The position numbers and the translations under genes are program-made. The notes below the pieces were generated by a model. It saw only the letters and a list, made by a program, of their open reading frames with translations, was not told the origin of the DNA and searched no databases. DNA of 64,000 nucleotides from the NCBI RefSeq assembly GCF_003598715.1, contig NZ_QZFU01000012.1:124001-188000 (forward strand), written 5' to 3'. The DNA comes from Nocardia panacis. Its GTDB lineage: Bacteria; Actinomycetota; Actinomycetes; Mycobacteriales; Mycobacteriaceae. Below, one piece after another: positions 33,634-43,021 of the stretch (its first letter is position 1; each line of letters begins with the position of its first letter).

Positions 33634-35052
33634 ATGCCCTGGTCGACAGTGGTGCGGAGGGGTGGTGCGCGGATGCGATGGTTCGGGTCGGCGGCGGCCG
33701 CGATGGCGAGCGTGCTGGTGGCTTTCGGCGCCGCGGCGGCGGATTCGTTCGTCGGCGCGCCCGGACTCGGCGATCCCTACTATCCGACGGACGGCAATGG
33801 CGGCTACCACGTGCGCCACTACGACCTAGCCCTCGACTACGACCCGCCCAGCCACCGGCTCACCGGCACCGCCCGCATCGATGCCGCGGCCGATCAGGCG
33901 CTGAGCGCGTTCAGTCTCGACTACGCCGGACCCGAGGTCCGAATGGTGTCGGTGAACAACCTGCCCGCGACCTTCGATCGCAATGGCGCGCACAAGTTGA
34001 CCATCGTGCCCGCGCTTGCGCTGCTGCCTGGTCTGCCCTTCTCGGTGACCGTCGACTATTCCGGCACGGCCGCCGACACCCACGGCGACGGCTGGACCTA
34101 TGCCAATAGCGGCGGCGCGTTCGTCGACGGCGAACCGCACGGTGCGACCTCGTGGTACCCGCTCAATGACACGCCTTTGAACAAGGCGACTTTCACGCTG
34201 CACGCGCGGGTGCCCGCCGAGTGGTCGGTGATCGCCAACGGGGTCAATACCGAGAACACGGTGCTGGACGGTATCCGGCGATCCACCTGGGAGACGCATC
34301 AACCCACCCTCGGCTACCTCACGACCGTCGCCATCGACAAGTTCGAATTCCTCGAGCAGCGCCGCGCCGACGGCACCCCATTGCTCAGCGCCTTCGCTCC
34401 GGCGGTGCGGCAGCTGCGGGAGATCGAGCTGCGCCTGCCCGAAGCCCTGGATTTCCTCGAAAGTCTGTACGGCCCATACCCGTTCGACGCGGCGGGTGGT
34501 ATCTACGTCGACACCGATCTGAAGGCCGCGCTGGAGACGCAGACCAGGCCGGTCTACGCGCCGTGGGCCGACCTGGGCACCATGGTGCATGAGATGACTC
34601 ACCAGTGGTGGGGTGATTCGATGTCGGTGCGTCAGTGGTCCGATATCTGCCTCAACGAGTGTTTCGCCAGCTACACGGCCGACTATCTGTGGCCGGAGCG
34701 CAAAGAGGGCCGAGACGTGGATGCCGACTACCGGGCCTCATTGGACGAGCACCGCGACGATCAGGAATTCTGGGATATCGCGCTCGGCGATCCCGGTCCC
34801 GGCCACGAGTTCTCCTCGGTCTACACCAGGGGTCCGCTGTTCCTGCACGCGCTGCGCCTGCGCCTGGGCGACACCGTATTCTTCAGTGCGATAAGGGATT
34901 TCTACACCGCGCACGTCTACGGGAATGCCTCCCTGCCCGAGTTCCGCGCCTTCATCCAGACCAGGACGGCGCAGGATCTGGGCGGCTTCCTCGCCGCCTG
35001 GCTTGACCGGGCGAGTATGCCGCCGGAGGAGTTCCTGTTTCCGCCGCGATAG
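33634..35052 (+). CDS. Secreted M1 family zinc metallopeptidase
   Basis: The 472-residue exported aminopeptidase-like protein has a signal peptide to about residue 36, an M1 N-terminal beta domain, and the zinc motif HEMTH (about 319-323) with NECF supplying the third ligand about 18 residues later. The exopeptidase motif GxMEN is not seen; the corresponding stretch reads KAALETQTRP, so the substrate end specificity may differ from classical aminopeptidases. It lacks the C-terminal helical domain of PepN. TACCAT ends 7 nt before the ATG, indicating a leaderless mRNA. Confidence 0.88.
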   Translation: MPWSTVVRRGGARMRWFGSAAAAMASVLVAFGAAAADSFVGAPGLGDPYYPTDGNGGYHVRHYDLALDYDPPSHRLTGTARIDAAADQALSAFSLDYAGPEVRMVSVNNLPATFDRNGAHKLTIVPALALLPGLPFSVTVDYSGTAADTHGDGWTYANSGGAFVDGEPHGATSWYPLNDTPLNKATFTLHARVPAEWSVIANGVNTENTVLDGIRRSTWETHQPTLGYLTTVAIDKFEFLEQRRADGTPLLSAFAPAVRQLREIELRLPEALDFLESLYGPYPFDAAGGIYVDTDLKAALETQTRPVYAPWADLGTMVHEMTHQWWGDSMSVRQWSDICLNECFASYTADYLWPERKEGRDVDADYRASLDEHRDDQEFWDIALGDPGPGHEFSSVYTRGPLFLHALRLRLGDTVFFSAIRDFYTAHVYGNASLPEFRAFIQTRTAQDLGGFLAAWLDRASMPPEEFLFPPR

Positions 35053-35147
35053 CCTTGTCCATCGGTTCGCGGTGGGCGCGGCGGAATTCGACAAAATTCC
35101 GGATGGAACGGCGTAACGACTCACGTGCCCGCGACGACACTCCCGGT

Positions 35148-35164
35148 GGATCGACGGTCGATCC
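35148..35164. promoter_or_regulatory. 17-bp palindrome, candidate operator
   Basis: GGATCGAC-G-GTCGATCC is a perfect dyad around one central base. It lies 21 bp upstream of the small ORF at 35186, where a repressor or a small RNA hairpin could act. Confidence 0.45.
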
Positions 35165-35185
35165 GTACGGCGAAAGGTGTTGTCA

Positions 35186-35272
35186 ATGAACTACTTTGGT
35201 CTGCAGCTGCTCCAGGGATTCCTGCCCCGAATTCTGGGGTTGGCGGTGCTGGGCATGTGGGGTATGCACTGA
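35186..35272 (+). CDS. Candidate 28-residue hydrophobic peptide
   Basis: ATG to TGA, 28 codons. The peptide begins MNYFGLQLLQGFLPRILGL and contains only two charged-type residues (Arg, His), so it would be an amphipathic or membrane-inserting helix. GAAAGGTG lies about 6 nt before the ATG. No homologue is known to me. It could be a regulatory or toxin-like membrane peptide, or a chance ORF. Confidence 0.4.
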   Translation: MNYFGLQLLQGFLPRILGLAVLGMWGMH

Positions 35273-35425
35273 CCTCCTCGGCTACGTCGACCCGCATGCC
35301 AGGGCGCCCGAGGGGGCCGCGTGCGGGCGGAATTAGCCCGCAGGGCTGATGCGACCCGGTGCGTGCGCAGGTATTCTCACCCGCGTTCACGAACCGTGAA
35401 CATGTTCGGTGAGAAAGGTTTCCAC

Positions 35426-35953
35426 GTGAAGATTCCAGGTGCGAGGCTGCTGGCGCGTATCGCGCTCGCCCTCGTGGCGCTGGCCGCGGTCGCGATCGCG
35501 GTGACGGGCTGTTCGGCGGTCAAGGAGGCGAGCAAGTCCGACACGGCGAAGGCGAAGGTCGGCGACTGCATCAATGTGATCAAGGCGTCGGAATCGGACT
35601 CCAAGACCGAACCGGTGGACTGCTCCTCGGAGAAGGCGCTGTACAAGGTCACCAAGACCTTCGACAAGAAGAGCGACTGCGCCGCGGGCAATGTGGGCTA
35701 TGACGAGACGCTCAACAACAAGACCCTGGCGTACCTGTGTCTGACGCCGAACTTCAAGCAGGGCAAGTGCTATGCCGATGTCGGCAACACCGGCTACAAG
35801 CTGGTCGACTGCACGGCCGCCGAGGCATCGTTCAAGATCATCCAGCGCATCGATGGTCAGGCCGACGAACTGGCCTGCGGCACCGACTCGGAGAAGTTCC
35901 TCACCATCGACGACCCCAAGACCACGTTCTGCCTGGCCAAGCCCAAGGCTTGA
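35426..35953 (+). CDS. LppU-like lipoprotein
   Basis: A 175-residue exported lipoprotein. The signal peptide (KIPGARLLARIALALVALAAV) ends in the lipobox VTGC at about Cys30. The mature part has two related halves (VGDCINVIKAS and KCYADVGNTGYKLVDCTA) with six or more cysteines, the pattern of LppU/SCO3897-type proteins. The GTG at 35426 is chosen because GAGAAAGG precedes it by 7 nt; an ATG 24 bp upstream lacks that spacing. Function unknown. Confidence 0.82.
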   Translation: MKIPGARLLARIALALVALAAVAIAVTGCSAVKEASKSDTAKAKVGDCINVIKASESDSKTEPVDCSSEKALYKVTKTFDKKSDCAAGNVGYDETLNNKTLAYLCLTPNFKQGKCYADVGNTGYKLVDCTAAEASFKIIQRIDGQADELACGTDSEKFLTIDDPKTTFCLAKPKA

Positions 35954-35974
35954 GTTCCGGCAGGTGCGTGCACC

Positions 35975-38254
35975 TCAGTCCAGCAGGGCGACCGACGCGA
36001 TCCGGTGCAGTGTGAAATGCCGGATCGCGCCGGTCACCGGGTCGACCGCGTCGAGTTGGCCATTGCCGACCCGCACCGGTTCGACCACCCGCTGCGTGGC
36101 GACGCCCTGAGCGTCCACGTAGCCGATATGCACCGACCGCCGCACCCGCGCGGCCAATTGGAGCAGCGCCAGCGTGGCCGCGGTGCTGGTGCGGGTGCCG
36201 TCGGTGCGCACCGTCTGTCCGGCGCGGGCGCCTGCCGCCCGATCACCCGCCCGCAGTTCGGTGACCAGTAGTTCCAGCTGCTCCCGGCTGGGCGGTGTCG
36301 GCCGATACGACTGACGGGCATTGGGCCGCGATGCGATTCGCGCACCGCGCGGACGCAGGTCCACGATGATGCCCGAGGAGTCCTCGCCCGAGGGCGCGAA
36401 GCCGGCCGCACGCAACTCGTCGAGCACCTCGCCCAGCGGTGCCTGCGAGATGGCCACCGTCGGGGCGATGGCGCGCAGTACCAGCGTCGCGGCCACCGGG
36501 GCGGCCAGCACTTGGGCGAGCAGGGCGGGATCGTCGCTGCGCACGAAGGATTGGGCCATCCCCACCCGCAACTGGCCGTGGCGGCGCGCCACATCATCGA
36601 TCAGATAGGTCAGCGCCTGCGGGACCGGCGTGCGCGAGTGCTTGGTGAACAGCGTGTGCAACTCGGCGGCGGTCATCCCCGCGTCGAGCGCGCGTCGCAC
36701 CGAAACCTCGCCGACGCGATAGACCGTTGCCGCACCCGCGGATTCGACATTGGCCACCAGCGCGATACGCTGCTGCAGCTCGGGCGCCAGCGGACCGGGC
36801 GCGATCACCGTCAGATCCGCCTGCACCAGCACGTGATCCACCGGTTCGGGCAGCGCGGCGTCCATCTCCGCCTCGGCGTCGGCCGGGCTGGTCGGCGTGC
36901 CGTGCAGCAGGGCCCGGCCCGCCGAGGTCAGCGCGCCGCGACCGACCAGGCCGAGCATCGTCGCCTCCGCCAGTGTGTTGCGGACCGCGTCCAGCCGGAA
37001 ATGCCTGCGCCACCTCGGCTGCCGCCAGGCCAGGACGCGGCCGATATCCGCCGGATCCAGTGCGCTGCCGGAAGGCAGTTCGGCGAGCAGGCCCAGGATG
37101 GTGCGGCGGTCGCGCGGCGCGATCGGGTTGCGCAACTCCAGCGCCAGCGCGGCCAGCGGTTTGTCATTGGCGTCGCGCATACCGATCATCCATGGCAGCC
37201 GATCCATCTCGAGCCAGGACTGCGCCAGGACCACCCACCGATGCGCGGGCGAACTTTCCGACCAGGCGTCGGCGGCCGGGGTCGGCCCCCAGAAATCGTC
37301 GGTCTCGATTTCCGGCGCGAGATCGGGGAGTCCCTTCTCGATCAGCTTGGCCGTCGACAGCACCTCCGCGAGCAGCCCGATTCGCTGTTCGTCGATCCCG
37401 GTCTGCTTGGCGATCCGACGCAGTTCCCGCACTCCCAGTCCGCCTGCACGCAGCGCCGGCGCGGGAGCCTGGCCCAATGCGGTCAGAATGTCGGCGCAGT
37501 GGCGCAGCAGCTCACCCACCTCGCCCGCCGCCGCGGCATTGACCTCGGCCGAGGTCAGCTTCACCGTGGTCGGATCGGGTTCGCGCAGCGCGTGCGGATC
37601 GGTGACGGGCTCGTTGCGCAGCACCTGGCCGACGGTCATCGGCAATTCGACGGTCTCGTCATCGATGCGGATGAGCAGGCGGCGCTCCAGTAGCCGAGGC
37701 ACCGGACGATCGGGCGGTGTTCCCGGCGCCGCATCCCTGGTGCGTCCGCGCGGCCCGGTGGTAGCGAGTTTGTCGAGCAGGTTTCGTTCGGTCGGCGGCA
37801 GTTCGGCCAGTGCCGCGACGACCTCGGGTTCGGTGAGCGCGTCCGGGAGTTCGGTGGTGGAGCCGATAGGCCAGGGCAGTGCCTCGGCCGTCGCCGTGAC
37901 CGGATGCAGCGCCGCACCCTCGGTCCAGATGAGCGCGCGCTCGGTCAGCCGCTCCAGTGCCGCGTCGACCGCCGCCTTGCCGACCCGCTCTCTCAATTGC
38001 CCGTGCAACTGTTTGCGGTCCAGCGGCGCGGTGGTGAGACCGTGCACCGCGAGGGTTTCCAGCACGGCGAAATCCAGCGTGTTCAGGTCGTCGGTGGCGC
38101 GCAGCACCGAGGCGCGCTGTTCGGCGCGGGTGGCCAGCACGGCCATCGAGGACGGTAGCGGCACCGCCAGATCGGGCCGCAGCTCGAGCAGGGCAACCAG
38201 CTGGGCATCGCTGCGGGCGGCGAGCCATCCGGCGAGGGATTCGGTCGCGGACAT
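35975..38254 (-). CDS. Helicase-associated protein (Rv0862c-like)
   Basis: A 759-residue protein matching in size and context the conserved hypothetical next to XPB in mycobacteria, described by a helicase XPB/Ssl2 N-terminal or Helicase_C_3 domain. It lacks Walker motifs. The N-terminus [31 protein letters not shown] is the conserved block, followed by winged-helix-like repeats; the C-terminus [25 protein letters not shown] resembles a WYL-type domain. It is probably a DNA-repair accessory factor acting with the XPB helicase. The ATG at 38254 is preferred over an ATG 20 codons upstream. Confidence 0.85.
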   Translation of the reverse strand: MSATESLAGWLAARSDAQLVALLELRPDLAVPLPSSMAVLATRAEQRASVLRATDDLNTLDFAVLETLAVHGLTTAPLDRKQLHGQLRERVGKAAVDAALERLTERALIWTEGAALHPVTATAEALPWPIGSTTELPDALTEPEVVAALAELPPTERNLLDKLATTGPRGRTRDAAPGTPPDRPVPRLLERRLLIRIDDETVELPMTVGQVLRNEPVTDPHALREPDPTTVKLTSAEVNAAAAGEVGELLRHCADILTALGQAPAPALRAGGLGVRELRRIAKQTGIDEQRIGLLAEVLSTAKLIEKGLPDLAPEIETDDFWGPTPAADAWSESSPAHRWVVLAQSWLEMDRLPWMIGMRDANDKPLAALALELRNPIAPRDRRTILGLLAELPSGSALDPADIGRVLAWRQPRWRRHFRLDAVRNTLAEATMLGLVGRGALTSAGRALLHGTPTSPADAEAEMDAALPEPVDHVLVQADLTVIAPGPLAPELQQRIALVANVESAGAATVYRVGEVSVRRALDAGMTAAELHTLFTKHSRTPVPQALTYLIDDVARRHGQLRVGMAQSFVRSDDPALLAQVLAAPVAATLVLRAIAPTVAISQAPLGEVLDELRAAGFAPSGEDSSGIIVDLRPRGARIASRPNARQSYRPTPPSREQLELLVTELRAGDRAAGARAGQTVRTDGTRTSTAATLALLQLAARVRRSVHIGYVDAQGVATQRVVEPVRVGNGQLDAVDPVTGAIRHFTLHRIASVALLD

Positions 38255-38328
38255 CTGATCCAGCGTACGGGGACCGGTGCGGCACCGTCGGACGGGAAGC
38301 CCGGTGGTTCCCATGTCACAATGGGGCC

Positions 38329-38517
38329 GTGGTGAACAAATCGAAGAAACCGTATGTCGACAACGGCTGGCCCCGGCTGGCCGATGGTGATCACGCGGTC
38401 ACCGAGCTCTCCTCGACCCGCTCGGGCGGGCTGTCCCCGTTCGGTGAGGACATCGAATTCCCGGTTCCGGCCGAGCAACTGCCCTACGCGCACCCTCGGA
38501 CGGTGATCAACCGCTGA
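38329..38517 (+). CDS. Small conserved protein (Rv0863-like)
   Basis: A 62-residue acidic protein beginning [20 protein letters not shown]. It has no membrane segment or known domain. Size and position, divergent from the helicase-associated gene and before rpf, match Rv0863 of M. tuberculosis. The start has two GTG codons in a row and CACAAT 6 nt upstream, consistent with a leaderless message. Confidence 0.7.
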   Translation: MVNKSKKPYVDNGWPRLADGDHAVTELSSTRSGGLSPFGEDIEFPVPAEQLPYAHPRTVINR

Positions 38518-38529
38518 GTCCGCGACGCG

Positions 38530-38569
38530 AATAAAGGCCCCGCATCGGCAAGGATGCGGGGCCTTTATT
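38530..38569. terminator. Bidirectional terminator between the Rv0863-like gene and rpf
   Basis: A perfect 17-bp stem (38530-38546 with 38553-38569) with a 6-nt loop. Its A/T-rich base (AATAAAGG/CCTTTATT) gives a U-rich 3' end on both strands, fitting the two convergent genes. Confidence 0.85.
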
Positions 38570-38583
38570 GATGCTGTGTGGCC

Positions 38584-39399
<816 letters not shown>

Positions 39400-39504
39400 T
39401 CACCATTTGGTAACCGGCGTGTGCGGCGGCGTCTCGGTGGAGTATCGGAGGGTATCGGGCCTTCGGCCCAGCTAGGCGGGCGTCGGAACGGACTTGAACG
39501 GACC

Positions 39505-39520
39505 GTCACCGCGCTGTGAC
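39505..39520. repeat. Inverted repeat beside the CRP-type site
   Basis: GTCAC-CGCGCT-GTGAC has the same half-site length and spacing as the CRP site but the arms are in the opposite order. It lies 10 bp from that site. Confidence 0.35.
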
Positions 39521-39530
39521 CTTCTCGTTA

Positions 39531-39546
39531 TGTGACGAGGATCACA
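39531..39546. promoter_or_regulatory. CRP/GlxR-type cAMP receptor site upstream of rpf
   Basis: TGTGACGAGGATCACA is a perfect match to TGTGA-N6-TCACA. It lies 321 bp upstream of the rpf start. M. tuberculosis rpfA is a published direct target of the CRP homologue Rv3676, which supports a conserved link. Confidence 0.7.
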
Positions 39547-39588
39547 TCAAACTTCCGGTAACGATAACCGCCCGCCCTCGGTTGCATG

Positions 39589-39831
39589 TCATCTGACCCG
39601 GCGACCCGACCACAGCGCGTACCCAATGGCCAGCAGGAAGCCGATCGGGGTCAGCATGGCGACCAGATACAACCACACGCCGGGATCGTGCCCGCCGAAC
39701 ACCGACGTCAGGAAGATGCCGACGATCGCGAGCAATCCGATTCCGAACAGGCCGAGCGCCAGGCGCAGCAGCCACCCGCCGGAGCGGCGCGGCGCGCCGC
39801 TCGGCGACGGAGTTTTCGAAGAGTTCGTCAC
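39589..39831 (-). CDS. Small integral membrane protein (Rv0870c-like)
   Basis: An 80-residue protein with two membrane helices (about 20-42 and 50-72) and an Arg-rich end (WSGRRVR). Position between rpf and cspB matches Rv0870c. The GTG at 39831 is preferred, since TACGGT lies 6 nt upstream and suggests a leaderless message; the upstream open frame is not protein-like. Function unknown. Confidence 0.7.
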   Translation of the reverse strand: MTNSSKTPSPSGAPRRSGGWLLRLALGLFGIGLLAIVGIFLTSVFGGHDPGVWLYLVAMLTPIGFLLAIGYALWSGRRVR

Positions 39832-39890
39832 CGCTCGACCGTAAAACTGATGTGCTCGCGCTATTCGCACCGGGGTAGACTCGGTGCAAT

Positions 39891-39923
39891 CGCGTCCTGC
39901 ATCCCTGCGGGGCGCGTTCTTTT
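39891..39923 (+). terminator. Terminator-like hairpin in the cspB leader
   Basis: CGCGTCC pairs with GGGCGCG (one G-U) around a 12-nt loop, followed by TTCTTTT. A -10-like TAGACT (39876-39881) lies just before it, so the hairpin would sit at the very start of the cspB transcript rather than at the end of a gene. Confidence 0.4.
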
Positions 39924-39987
39924 CGCAAACTGACTGGACCTGTTCGCGGCGGTGTCGCACGGGTGGGTCCCGAGCAGATGGATGTTG

Positions 39988-40008
39988 CTCGGACCAGCCT
40001 GGTCCGAG
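39988..40008 (+). promoter_or_regulatory. Stem-loop in the 5' leader of the cold-shock gene
   Basis: CTCGGACCA and TGGTCCGAG form a perfect 9-bp stem with a 3-nt loop, ending 25 nt before the cspB start codon. It may affect translation or mRNA stability. Confidence 0.45.
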
Positions 40009-40033
40009 TGTCGACGATGAACGGGTGAGCGCA

Positions 40034-40456
40034 GTGCCGACCGGCAGGGTGAAGTGGTACGACGTCGAAAAGGGCTTCGGCTTCCTTTCCCAGGACGAAG
40101 GTGAGGACGTCTATGTCCGCTCGTCCGCGCTGCCCGAAGGTGTCGAGGGTCTCAAACCCGGTCAGCGCGTGGAATTCGGGATGGCCGCCGGTCGGCGCGG
40201 TCCGCAGGCGCTGAGCCTCAAATTGCTCGAGGCCCCGCCCTCGGTGCGTCAGAGCGCCGAGCGCGGTCCGCGCGGCAAGGATCCGGCGCATCCGCGCAAA
40301 TCCCCCGATGAGCTGCACGGCCTGGTCGAGGACATGATCACGCTGCTGGAGACGAAGGTCCAGCCGGATCTGCGCAAGGGCAAGTATCCGGATCGCAAAA
40401 TGGCCCAGCGCATTTCCGAGGTCGTGCGCGCGGTCGCCCGCGAACTCGACCACTGA
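40034..40456 (+). CDS. cspB: Cold-shock-domain protein with C-terminal extension (CspB-like)
   Basis: RNA/single-stranded-DNA-binding protein of 140 residues. The cold-shock domain occupies residues 1-65 with RNP1-like KGFGFLSQ and RNP2-like DVYVRSSAL. The C-terminal half ([36 protein letters not shown]) is the helical extension specific to the mycobacterial Rv0871 type. The GTG at 40034 gives the family start [10 protein letters not shown]; a GTG nine bases earlier is possible. Two leader hairpins precede it. Confidence 0.9.
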   Translation: MPTGRVKWYDVEKGFGFLSQDEGEDVYVRSSALPEGVEGLKPGQRVEFGMAAGRRGPQALSLKLLEAPPSVRQSAERGPRGKDPAHPRKSPDELHGLVEDMITLLETKVQPDLRKGKYPDRKMAQRISEVVRAVARELDH

Positions 40457-40512
40457 GTCCGCGCCTTTTCGGACAGTCGTGTCGACGCCCTTCCGGTCGT
40501 AGCTCGTAAAAT

Positions 40513-40546
40513 GCGGCGCGCGAACCCGATTCGGTTCGCGCGCCGC
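40513..40546 (-). terminator. Terminator of the MFS/DUF2771 pair
   Basis: GCGGCGCGCGAACC and GGTTCGCGCGCCGC form a 14-bp stem with a 6-nt loop. Reading the minus strand it is followed by ATTTTAC, so it should end the minus-strand operon; it may also stop cspB. Confidence 0.7.
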
Positions 40547-40569
40547 GCTGTCGTATGCCGGTGCGGGTC

Positions 40570-41103
40570 TCAGTACGGCGTATTGATCGACCACCGCGCG
40601 TGCGGCAGGTAGAACTCGCGGCCGGTATCGACATCCCTGGCCAGGATCGGCAGTTGGAATTCGACGCCGATCAGGTGCAGTCCGGGCTCCGGGCGCGAGG
40701 GGATGGTCAGCGATACGGTGCCCGGCGCGTAGTCGGCGTGGCTGATCACCCTGGCGACCCGCTCGGAGGTCGGCAGCTCGTAGATGAGCTGGGCCAACCA
40801 CGGCGCCTCGGTGACCTGTTTGGGCAGCGATATCTGCAATGGATAGCCGCTGGGCACCGGCAGTTGCGCGGTCTCGCCGTGACGGCAGTCCTGCATGCGC
40901 ACCGTGCAGTACTCGTACGGCGCGACGGTGATCGCGCGCCCGTGCGCGTAGGCCGTGATCTGCGGGTCCCGCTCCGGCGCGCGGTGCACCGCGAGGGCGA
41001 GGATGCCGACGAAGGCGGCCGCGCCCACCACCAGCGCGGCCACCACCAGCGCGACGATGGTCCGGGTGCTCGGCTTCCTGGTCGCCGCGCTGCGCTCACT
41101 CAC
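40570..41103 (-). CDS. DUF2771 family exported protein
   Basis: A 177-residue protein with one N-terminal membrane helix (about 16-40) and a soluble extracytoplasmic domain. The paired cysteines in YCTVRMQDC and the DYAPGTVSLTIPSRPEPGLHLIGVEFQLP segment fit DUF2771, corresponding in context to Rv0875c. Its GTG start overlaps the end of the MFS gene by 8 bp, so the two are translationally coupled and may work together. Confidence 0.82.
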   Translation of the reverse strand: MSERSAATRKPSTRTIVALVVAALVVGAAAFVGILALAVHRAPERDPQITAYAHGRAITVAPYEYCTVRMQDCRHGETAQLPVPSGYPLQISLPKQVTEAPWLAQLIYELPTSERVARVISHADYAPGTVSLTIPSRPEPGLHLIGVEFQLPILARDVDTGREFYLPHARWSINTPY

Positions 41104-42925
41104 TGATCGGATCTCCTATGCCTCGATGGGTCTGCGGGTCGGTGCGGCGGGCCGCGCTCGGTGTTTCCGTGTGGCGGGCCACGCTCTGTGTCTCAGCGTG
41201 CGGCACTTCCTGTTCGGCGTGCTGCGGACGGTTGCCGCCGAGTCCGGGCAGCAGCGAATGACCGCGGAAGCTGAGCAGGGTCTGGGCCAGTCCGAGCACG
41301 AGTATCGCCGATACCACGGCGAAACCCTTCCAATAGTCGGTCGGCAGCAGTACGCCCGCCGCGCCGCCGATCACCCAGCTCAATTGCAGCACCGTCTCCG
41401 AGCGGCCGAAGCCGGAGGCGATGGACTCCGGCGGCAGGTCGTCCTGGATGGAGGCGTCCAGCGACACCTTGGCCAGCGCGCTGGCCGCCGAGGCGACCAG
41501 TGTGGCCAGCGCCGCGCCGAGCAGGCTATTGGTGACCGTGGCGACCAGCGCGATCATCGCGCACGCCGCAGTGCAGCCCAGCACCACCTGTGCGGGTTTG
41601 CCCAGTTCGAGTCGCGCGCCAGTGGCATTCCCGGCGAAGTTGCCGATACCGGCCGCCGCGCCGACCACGGCCAGCATGGCCGCCTGCTGCAGTGGGCGGT
41701 GCTCGGTCGATTTCGCGACGAAGGCCACATAGAAGGTGAGGAATCCGGTGAGCACCCGGATGGCGCTATTGCCCCACAGGCCCGTCACCACCGCCCGACC
41801 CAGTGGCTGCCTGCGCTTGCGCGGCGGCACCGCCGACTCCTCGCCCGGATGCAGCACCTCGGTGCGCCTGCCCTCGCCGTGATAGCCGATGGTCGCGGGC
41901 ACCTCGCCCTCGGTGACCTCCACCCAGCTCGGTATCCGCAGGCTCAAATAGACGCCCGCGACGGCGATGGCGACGGCCAGCACCAGCGCGCCCGGCGATT
42001 TCGCGATGGCGGCGGCCAGCGCGGCCACCGCGCCCGCGCCGATGGTGCCGCCGACGAGACCGAAGACGGTGAGTCGGGAGTTGGTGCGCACCAGATCGAT
42101 CTCCGGCGGCAGTACGCGCGGGGTGACCGCGCTCTTGAGCACCGAGAACGATTTGCTGCCGATCATCATGCCCAGTGCCAGCGGATACAGCGCCCAACTG
42201 TCGAAGCCGAACAGCAGCAGCAGCGCGATGACCACGCGCACCGCGAACGAGGTGGCCAGCGCCAGCCTGCGGCCGCGCTGCAATCGGTCGAGCAGCGGAC
42301 CGATCAGTGGGGCGATCACCGCGAAGGGGGCGATGGTGATGAGTAGGTAGAGCGCGACCTTGCCCTTGCTCTCCGCCGAGGCGGCGGAGAAGAACAGCGT
42401 ATTGGCCAGGGCGACCGCGATGGCCGCGTCGAGGGCGAAATTCGCCATGGTGGCGTAGGTCAGCGCGGTGAGGCCGGATTTATCCGCGCCATTGGCCTCG
42501 GCGGCGCGTTTGAAGGTGGCGATTCCGCGTTCGGTGAGTTCGCGGCCGCGCATGGCGGCGACCCTGGTGACGGTGAGTTTGCGCGGAGTGCGCTGGGTGC
42601 CGGGCGGGGTCGCGGTCCGGTCGTCCTTCGGGGGTTCTCTCGCGGGTGTCGGCTCGGCGGGCGGTTCCGGCGATAGCCTGTGTGTTCGGTTCAGTTGCGG
42701 TCGATCCGCATGCGGCGGCTCCGGCTTCGGGAAGACTCGCCGCGGCTCGCGATGCGTTTCGGTGGGTGTGTCGCCCGAATCGCGCGCCGGGCCGTCGCGG
42801 CGCGGCGGTATCCGCCCCGACGGGCGGTTCGGCGGCGGGTAGTGGTCGTATCCGGGATGTCGGGCGGGGTCCTCGCCGTCCCGTCGGTCACGGCCGGGAC
42901 CGAAGGGTTCGCGAGGAGTAGTCAC
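41096..42925 (-). CDS. MFS-type membrane protein with long Pro/Arg-rich N-terminus (Rv0876c-like)
   Basis: The 609-residue protein starts with about 145 residues rich in Pro, Arg and Asp (PFGPGRDRRDG, PPKDDRTATPPG), predicted disordered and cytoplasmic. About twelve membrane helices follow (ALTYATMANFALDAAIAVALANTLFF onward). The central loop contains VEVTEGEVPATIGYHG. Size and neighbours match Rv0876c, a transporter-like protein without known substrate. It is first in a two-gene operon with the DUF2771 protein. Confidence 0.85.
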   Translation of the reverse strand: MTTPREPFGPGRDRRDGEDPARHPGYDHYPPPNRPSGRIPPRRDGPARDSGDTPTETHREPRRVFPKPEPPHADRPQLNRTHRLSPEPPAEPTPAREPPKDDRTATPPGTQRTPRKLTVTRVAAMRGRELTERGIATFKRAAEANGADKSGLTALTYATMANFALDAAIAVALANTLFFSAASAESKGKVALYLLITIAPFAVIAPLIGPLLDRLQRGRRLALATSFAVRVVIALLLLFGFDSWALYPLALGMMIGSKSFSVLKSAVTPRVLPPEIDLVRTNSRLTVFGLVGGTIGAGAVAALAAAIAKSPGALVLAVAIAVAGVYLSLRIPSWVEVTEGEVPATIGYHGEGRRTEVLHPGEESAVPPRKRRQPLGRAVVTGLWGNSAIRVLTGFLTFYVAFVAKSTEHRPLQQAAMLAVVGAAAGIGNFAGNATGARLELGKPAQVVLGCTAACAMIALVATVTNSLLGAALATLVASAASALAKVSLDASIQDDLPPESIASGFGRSETVLQLSWVIGGAAGVLLPTDYWKGFAVVSAILVLGLAQTLLSFRGHSLLPGLGGNRPQHAEQEVPHAETQSVARHTETPSAARRTDPQTHRGIGDPISE

Positions 42926-43021
42926 GCCCCAATTCTTGCCTACAACCGGTCGCGGCGTTCGTGGACGCTCCTGGTGGGGCAGCCGGGGGTGACAAACCTC
43001 GCGTTCGGGAAGTGGCGGGTG

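Larger units (their letters stand above)
35053..35425. other. Region with a palindrome and a small ORF before the lipoprotein gene
   Basis: The 373-bp stretch holds a 17-bp palindrome (35148-35164) and a 28-codon ORF (35186-35272), listed separately. The rest shows no feature apart from the promoter of the lipoprotein gene. Confidence 0.5.
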
